This document shows positions 58,887 through 64,000 of a DNA stretch of 64,000 bases, in pieces. The position numbers and the translations under genes were made by a program. The first letter of the stretch is position 1, and every line of letters starts with the position of its first letter. The DNA comes from Sipunculus nudus (lineage: Eukaryota > Annelida > Sipuncula > Golfingiida > Sipunculidae). The notes under the pieces are model-generated. The model saw only the letters and a list, made by a program, of their open reading frames with translations. It did no database searches and was not told the origin of the DNA. Location: assembly GCA_026874595.1 (NCBI GenBank), contig CM049314.1, forward strand, positions 36,561,229 through 36,625,228, in the 5' to 3' direction.

Positions 58887-59520
58887 CATGTGTATGCAAA
58901 CAAACCTTTCAAGGTTCGATAAGGGCGAGGGAATGCTTTATAATATATATACACTATTCACTTCGAGGATACAACCCAGACCCGAATCTATCTTGGAGAC
59001 GGTTTGATAGTGCATCGGCAAAAGTTTTTTTTTAATACTCCTAAATCCTAAAATTACAATATATAGGATAATCGAAGATTAATCATTGAACATTTTGCTC
59101 TATATTGTTATCTCATCTTAGTGTTAGGGGGACGATTTGTAATACATAGGCCTATATAGTGTTTTTCTTTCTCAGAAAACTGCATGACTTTTATCCCGCC
59201 TTCCATCAGCGTCCTCTAGCGGGGCGTTCGTTTATCTCGGCTTACTGTCAAAACCCGTCAGCTCAAACCTGTTGAGTTGCCAGCACTGGAATGAAATGGA
59301 GCAAAATGGCTATGTAGGGGGGCCTATATGTATCCATTTACGTTTGCCTGTGTGGATAAACATCGTATGCTGGTTTACCAAATACATGTAAATAATTCCG
59401 TAATCAATTAATGATTTGTAAATAAGGTACCGGCCATAGGCCTACTGGTAGATGGCAATATCAACACTTCAAATATAGACAACATATTTTTGTAGGCCCC
59501 AATTGAATTGGCTTTGGAAT
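58887..59520. other. Mixed-composition spacer
   Basis: At 59157-59174 there is a good acceptor-like pyrimidine tract ending TTTCTTTCTCAG on the plus strand, followed by balanced sequence to about 59300, but no open frame of use. AGGCCTA words are frequent here. No gene called. Confidence 0.3.
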
Positions 59521-59527
59521 TGAATTT

Positions 59528-59728
59528 TTAATGCAATATAGTTTCTATCTTGTACACAACCGGGCGCTTTTTAGGAACTACGATTTGAGCAGAATCAAAT
59601 TTAGAAAGTTTTTTAACTTTAATGTCTTTATGCTCACTTCTTTTTAAGTTATAACATATCTTTCGAACTGTGATTTCCGGTATATGAAACTTGCCCCTGA
59701 ACCCAAGTTTTAAACATTTCTCATACAT
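59528..59728 (-). CDS. Possible coding exon or small ORF, 66 codons
   Basis: The ATG frame at 59728 runs to TAA at 59528-59530 and can be extended nine codons upstream before a TAG. The translation is basic, of ordinary composition (rich in Lys, Val, Ile with Cys and Phe), and lacks the low-complexity look of most frames in this window. It ends KIETILH. I do not recognise a domain. It could be the last exon of a gene, a fragment of a transposon protein, or chance. Confidence 0.25.
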   Translation of the reverse strand: MYEKCLKLGFRGKFHIPEITVRKICYNLKRSEHKDIKVKKLSKFDSAQIVVPKKRPVVYKIETILH

Positions 59729-60477
59729 TTCGGCGTCGTCTCTGTTACTACGGGTCTAATCGTGGACAAAGCTTTTCGATCCCGCCTAGCTGGGCAGAGT
59801 CCTTAGTGAACGTTCGATTTTTGTTCCTTAATAAACCCTGATTATGTTTCAAATCCTAACAAACATTTCGAAAGCGTTTAATTGTCGCCATCTTTACTCC
59901 ACACTGAACCCGGGTGTTGCATGCAAGTGGGAGGTTTAAAGTCCAAACGTGGAGACTATATATGTAATAAAACAGTTGTATATGAATGTCAGTTTCTTAA
60001 TGAAGACGATATAGGTCTATATATGCTGACATAAAAACCCCGTTTATGTAATGATTGAACCAATGTGGTTATCAGATGTAATTAAATTGTAATTTAATTT
60101 CACTTAAAATGTTTGAAATTATTCAGTATATACAGAGATGGACTTCTAATCTAATAATTCTTGCGAACGCGTTTTATGTAAAAAAAGTTTTTTTTTAAAT
60201 TCTCCATATTTTGCAAATTAGATCATGCGGAAAATGAACATAAAAATCTTTTTGTTAATTACATAATATATATATTCAGGATGGCCTGAATTTGTTCCAG
60301 GACGCAGAGCTGACCTTTGAAGGAGTCATAGAGTTGGCTGGTTAACTATGACGCTCATTCCTTTGGGCTTTCTGCACTTGTGTTACATCTGGTAAAGGTA
60401 CATAATATTAATAATGTATAATATTAACAATAAATTATACACAGACTATACCAAACTTTACCCTTCAATGTACCAGC

Positions 60478-60549
60478 GGTCCCGTGGTGTAACGGTTAGC
60501 ACTCAGGACTCTGAATCCTGCGATCCGAGTTCAAATCTCGGCGGGACCT
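60478..60549 (+). tRNA. tRNA-Gln (anticodon CTG), copy 3
   Basis: Identical 72 nt to the other two copies, anticodon CTG, with a T10 run at 60557-60566. Its flanks do not resemble those of copies 1 and 2, so it is an older or separately dispersed paralogue kept identical by selection or gene conversion. It lies 2 kb outside the right tandem-repeat element. Confidence 0.97.
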
Positions 60550-60556
60550 GATACAA

Positions 60557-60566
60557 TTTTTTTTTT
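60557..60566 (+). terminator. Pol III terminator of tRNA-Gln copy 3
   Basis: Ten T eight bases after the tRNA. Confidence 0.85.
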
Positions 60567-60607
60567 CTCATTCGTTTAATATTCTAATACCATGACACTT
60601 GTTATAT

Positions 60608-60730
60608 TTAAAATGCCTCCGTTTTTTCTTTCATTTCTTTCACGAAGACACTGCGCGCCTTTGCATAATGCGGAACAAGCGCAAATATGTCTTTTCCGGT
60701 CTCCAAATTCGAACACTTCGACTGCGCCAT
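60608..60730 (-). CDS. Possible small ORF (40 codons) starting at an AGATGGCG context
   Basis: The ATG at 60728-60730 lies within a GCCAGATGGCGCAG context, which resembles both the TISU start context and a CTCF core on this strand. The frame ends at TAA 60608-60610 and its translation is protein-like, ending VKEMKEKTEAF. A longer frame from 60799 contains it. No family is recognised; it may be chance. Confidence 0.2.
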   Translation of the reverse strand: MAQSKCSNLETGKDIFALVPHYAKARSVFVKEMKEKTEAF

Positions 60731-60737
60731 CTGGCGG
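60724..60737 (-). promoter_or_regulatory. CTCF-like motif
   Basis: The minus strand reads CCGCCAGATGGCGC, an excellent match to the CTCF core, 175 bp from the tRNA-Gln gene. tRNA genes and CTCF sites both act as chromatin boundaries in animals, so the pairing is worth noting. Confidence 0.4.
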
Positions 60738-60894
60738 CTATTTCTCTCACTACTAAAAACTTTATGCCGGGACTGATGCGTTGTCCCTCTCGATGCCACG
60801 AAGTTAGATTTTACAATTATGAGGGCACATACAAGATTTTAGAATAAATGGCCCATTGGCCATGGTACTCAGCTGTTTTTGGCTAATAGCTCAC

Positions 60895-61205
60895 AGAATA
60901 TAAGCCATGGTGACCTAATTTGGGGTTTCCGAGGACACTGACCAACGACCTGTCAGTATTTAACGTAAGAAGTCTCCAGATCCAATGGTTAAGATTTGTG
61001 CCCTGTTTAACTTCAAGCCTGCTCAAGATCTTGGTTTTGGCTCGTAGCTCACATTATATAGGTCACTGTGACCTAAATTCTGGTTTTCATGAAAAAAAAA
61101 AAAAACTGGCCCCAAGGAGATTGGCCTATGACGTACCTCCCTAGATGATGGAAAGTTCTAAATCTCTAAGAACAATGGTTACGCTTTGTGCCCTGTTAAC
61201 GGACG
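60895..61205 (-). repeat. Two decayed monomers of the 335-bp family
   Basis: CCTAATTTGGGGTTTCCGAG, CAGATCCAATGGTTA and TTTGTGCCCTGTTTAAC at 60913-61012 and the like at 61065-61205 match the monomers of the right array in the same orientation. They show the family spreads beyond the element boundaries. Confidence 0.6.
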
Positions 61206-61415
61206 CCCTCTGAAAGCCTGAAACCTTGGAAATAGAACAACAGAAGTTTAATACAAAGAATATTGTATATATATTGCGTCTCGCAAAATTTTATACTATC
61301 CATTAAAAAAAATTTTAATAGCAACCCCCTCTTATACGCCTATCCTTCCATATTCGTCATCACTGTAAGAACCCCCTGTTATACAATTCCTCTACCTGCT
61401 CTTGATATCCAGGAA

Positions 61416-61874
61416 TTAAAACTGCCCATTCATCTACCTTGTGAAAAAAATTGATTTCTGGTTTCCTCTGTGTATATATTAATGATCTATGGGTAATTCT
61501 GGCTATGAAAATTTCGTATTAGGCCTCAGTGAAGGATGTATGAACTAGTTTATCAACATGTTTGTAAACACAGTAATGTTGACAAACGGGAAAAACATAT
61601 AACCGAAGGTGGTAGGTTGTGTATATGAGGAGGTAGAAAGGTCACTTGTTGCAAAACGCCATTTGCAAAGCTCTGGCCTATTTGACTTGCCACCAGATGC
61701 CCTTGTTGAATTTGTTTTATTTTGGTTGGCCCTAAAAAATTATAAACACGTTGATATAAACAAAACAAGCAGCCTGTGTGCTGTGATATTCAAGTTTTCT
61801 GGCCTATTTTAAAAAATGCTCCAAGGAATTACCTTTAGTTAATAAAGGTCAGATAGGTGATTTGGCCCCTTTAA
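61416..61874 (+). mobile_element. TTAA-flanked MITE family R1, copy 3
   Basis: 459 bp between TTAA at 61416-61419 and TTAA at 61871-61874; same orientation as 30831-31305. Terminal inverted repeats are imperfect (CCCATTCATCTACC against CCAAATCACCTATC). Confidence 0.75.
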
Positions 61875-61983
61875 GGAATGTATTTCTAAGGAATTTTCAA
61901 AATTCATGCACATTCAAGGTATATAATTATATCTATATTTTTGGGTATTCTGAAGCATGCGGGAATCCTGTAATATTGTACCG

Positions 61984-61988
<5 letters not shown>

Positions 61989-62034
<46 letters not shown>

Positions 62035-62035
62035 A
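61989..62035. repeat. (TA)n microsatellite
   Basis: About 23 TA units with one slip (TATTATA). Confidence 0.9.
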
Positions 62036-62036
62036 T

Positions 62037-62150
62037 CAGGGATCGAAATATTACATTCCCGATTTCCCGAGGAAGCTAACTTTGCTGTCGGGAATGCAAG
62101 GTTTTGACTCGGAATTCCCGATCGGGAATGTAGACATTTTTTACTTGACA
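62037..62150 (+). mobile_element. Possible hAT-like element end
   Basis: CAGGGATCGAAATA follows a TA tract, then AT-TCCCGA repeats in both orientations (ATTCCCGA, TCGGGAAT) to about 62130. CAGGGAYCGAAAT is a common hAT terminus in invertebrates. The other end was not found. Confidence 0.3.
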
Positions 62151-62479
62151 CTTAGCCTGGATAAAATGAAAAACATATGTAGAATTGTTAAATTATTACT
62201 TAGTCGCGTGAAATGACCAGTTTAATATTAATTCGCGATGGTGCAGTTGTGACCACATTCATTGTTACATGAGCGCGCTTCCCATTGCAAACAGTACCGG
62301 GAGCCCGCTTGGTTGTACGCAATGACCCTACACTGTTAGAAGTAAAGGTTTTACATAAGGGTGTTCCTAAAAACCCAGAGCTTCCAGATGGAAACACCCA
62401 ATCGCTCACGCCCAAAGGGTGGTAAGCTCCACCTTTCTGTGTGAAATCTATTTCATTTTGACAACCACCCTTTTGGAAA

Positions 62480-62960
62480 TTTAAACATAATATTTTCTTT
62501 CAATGCCGCGAGAGGGCAATACCGCCGCCCCCACGTACGGAGATTACCGGATATACCCGAGTCTGCCCGGCCGTGTTATCACGTGATGTATTTTTGCGCG
62601 TTTTAACTCCATGTGCTGTTGAACGAGGGCTTCGAAGCAAGCAACGCAGAGTGACACTGACAGGGACCAGGTGACAGTAGAAGGAAGAAGCGTACGTGCT
62701 TGCAGGTTATTATATTTTACTTCTCTGAATGTTAGATAACATGTCTGAAGTTGTGATAGACAAGATTTAACAACTCAATATGGGATATGGAGCATGAAAT
62801 TTTAGCACAGTCATTCGTGTAACGGATGCAACATTGCAAGATGGCGATGGGTCAGTGAGGACCTTAGACGCCGGCGTTCCATTTGATTTGATAGCGGCAC
62901 TTTTTACAGCGAAATTACCAGATTTCACACACAGTCTAGCAAATAGAAATTAATTGAATG
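62480..62960. promoter_or_regulatory. GC-richer island, candidate promoter
   Basis: Contains CCGCGAGAGGGCAAT (CTCF-like, 62506-62520), TTATCACGTGATGTA (E-box) and GC-rich sequence, then a purine-rich stretch with GTGCTTGCAGGTTATT. An ATG at about 62741 opens only a short frame. It looks like promoter or first-exon sequence but no gene follows in the window. Confidence 0.25.
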
Positions 62961-63043
62961 CGATCAATTATTGTTGTAAGCTAAAATTTCTAGAAGTTAA
63001 TGACGAAGTGAGCTCCAGGTTGGCAAGTATGATTTTAATAGTA

Positions 63044-63587
63044 CTATAGTCCGTTTCATCCGCTCATGTCCACCTGTTTTTTGCTATGAAAATTTTTATT
63101 AGGTACATTTCAAGGGAAACAGTTATAGTGTAGAGGAGAGGATTACAGAACCTAATTTTCAACTAGTTAACTAAATTCCTACCTTATGCCATTTTTGAGT
63201 AACAGAATTTTCTGAAAATATGAGAAATCAGTCTACATTTTACAACATATCAGACCCACTTATGGCGGTCAAGGTCATTGGTCACATGCAAAAACAGCCA
63301 CAACTGACAGCTGCTGATTGGATGATCACATGTAAACACTCTAAACAATATAACCAGCTAAAACAAAGATGGCTACTTATGGAGGGATACACCATGTCTG
63401 CCAGATCATGATAAAGAGACAAAAATGTTGTGAAACATAAACGGGGGATTTATTGTAATATTCTTAACTGCCATATTAGGTTGTCACTTCTATATGTTGT
63501 TTACTTGGAAAATATTGAAAAATATAAACTTCTAAGTAAATCATTTACAAAAAACAGGTGGACATGAGGGGATGAAATGGATTATAG
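63044..63587. mobile_element. TA-flanked MITE family M2, copy 2 (544 bp)
   Basis: Inverted ends of about 38 bp, CTATAGTCCGTTTCATCC at the left and its counterpart (matching CTATAATCCATTTCATCC) at the right, both followed by a shared CTCATGTCCACCTGTTTTTT. TA on both sides (63042-63043 and 63588-63589). Homologous in reverse to 10745-11310. Non-coding; the 63220-63411 frame is not kept in the other copy. Confidence 0.8.
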
Positions 63588-63627
63588 TAGTGAAACTGCG
63601 AAAGCATATATATATAGACTATATAGC

Positions 63628-64000
63628 CAGGGGCGTAGCCAGGATTGAGGGGGGGGGGGGAATACTGAGTGGCGCATCCACGAAATCAAGAAGTGCGGGG
63701 GGGGGGGGGGGGATGGGTTGATTATTATTATGAAAACTTAGTTCATATGATATATATATATATTTTATTAGTACTTCAATATTTATTTTAATCTATGAAA
63801 ATCTCAGTTCTGTTATTACAGTTATTAACCATGTTTTAATTAAGTAAAATAACAGGTACAGGAGGAGGGTTACCCTTTATGGGTTTCCCCCTTCTATATT
63901 TGGAAAAATGTTGAAAATGCAATGGGGCAGTTCCATGTAACTATGGACAAACTGTGCAAAAATTAAGAATAAAATCAGAAGCGGATCCAGAGAGAGGTTC
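63628..64000 (+). mobile_element. hAT-like MITE ends with poly-G tracts, runs off the window
   Basis: CAGGGGCGTAGCCAGG at 63628-63643 is a common hAT-type terminus in animals. It is followed by G runs at 63649-63660 and 63697-63712. Another GCGGATCCAGAG word begins near 63980. The element boundary on the right is outside the window. Confidence 0.4.

Overview
This window is AT-rich nuclear DNA from an invertebrate animal. Support for that comes from eukaryotic tRNA-Gln genes with internal promoters, LINE, pogo and LTR-retrotransposon debris, many long (TA)n tracts, TTAA- and TA-flanked miniature elements, and long tandem-repeat elements whose head microsatellite resembles the pearl/HINE repeats known from bivalves and other marine invertebrates. 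Lophotrochozoan and invertebrate deuterostome cannot be told apart from the sequence alone. There are no operons and very few genes, so it reads as a gene-poor, repeat-dense region around one regulatory gene.

The only convincing protein-coding gene is a C2H2 zinc-finger protein on the minus strand (20763-21965, 400 aa from the first ATG), with a possible splice acceptor just upstream and a polyadenylation signal at 20626. Three identical tRNA-Gln(CTG) genes lie at 44316, 46370 and 60478, each followed by an oligo-T terminator. Several GC-richer islands free of recognisable repeats (19.4, 23.8-24.5, 27.5-28.2, 33.9-34.7, 51.7-52.0, 54.2-54.7 and 62.5-63.0 kb) stand out from the AT-rich background. 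They are candidate promoters or enhancers, possibly for the zinc-finger gene. CTCF-like motifs occur at 20730, 54575, 60724 and 62506.

The rest is mobile-element biology. At 6.4-7.2 kb there is an 832-bp solo LTR with a TATA box. At 7.6-8.7 kb are GC-rich fold-back elements. At 10.4-13.5 kb sit a pogo MITE, two other MITE families and a LINE 3' end inside a TIR-bounded unit. At 15090-15501 there is a complete 412-bp LTR-type miniature retrotransposon (TRIM) whose LTR is built on a tRNA-like pol III unit, with a tRNA-Pro-type primer binding site and a polypurine tract; a solo LTR of the same family is at 36374-36532. From 37.0 to 41.2 kb and from 58.5 down to 55.9 kb lie two tandem-repeat (about 335-bp monomer) elements in opposite orientation, with inverted homologous heads 21.4 kb apart. 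Between them are a 5'-truncated LINE bracketed by an exceptionally long 114-bp direct repeat, two of the tRNA genes, and a decayed 1.45-kb pogo element whose ORF end still has a PCNA-binding-type motif. The last 3.5 kb holds further MITEs and hAT-like ends.

The most unusual item is the tRNA-like TRIM: an animal element with the architecture known from plant Cassandra elements, which carry 5S rRNA sequence in their LTRs. All calls were made by eye; no database search or folding program was run.
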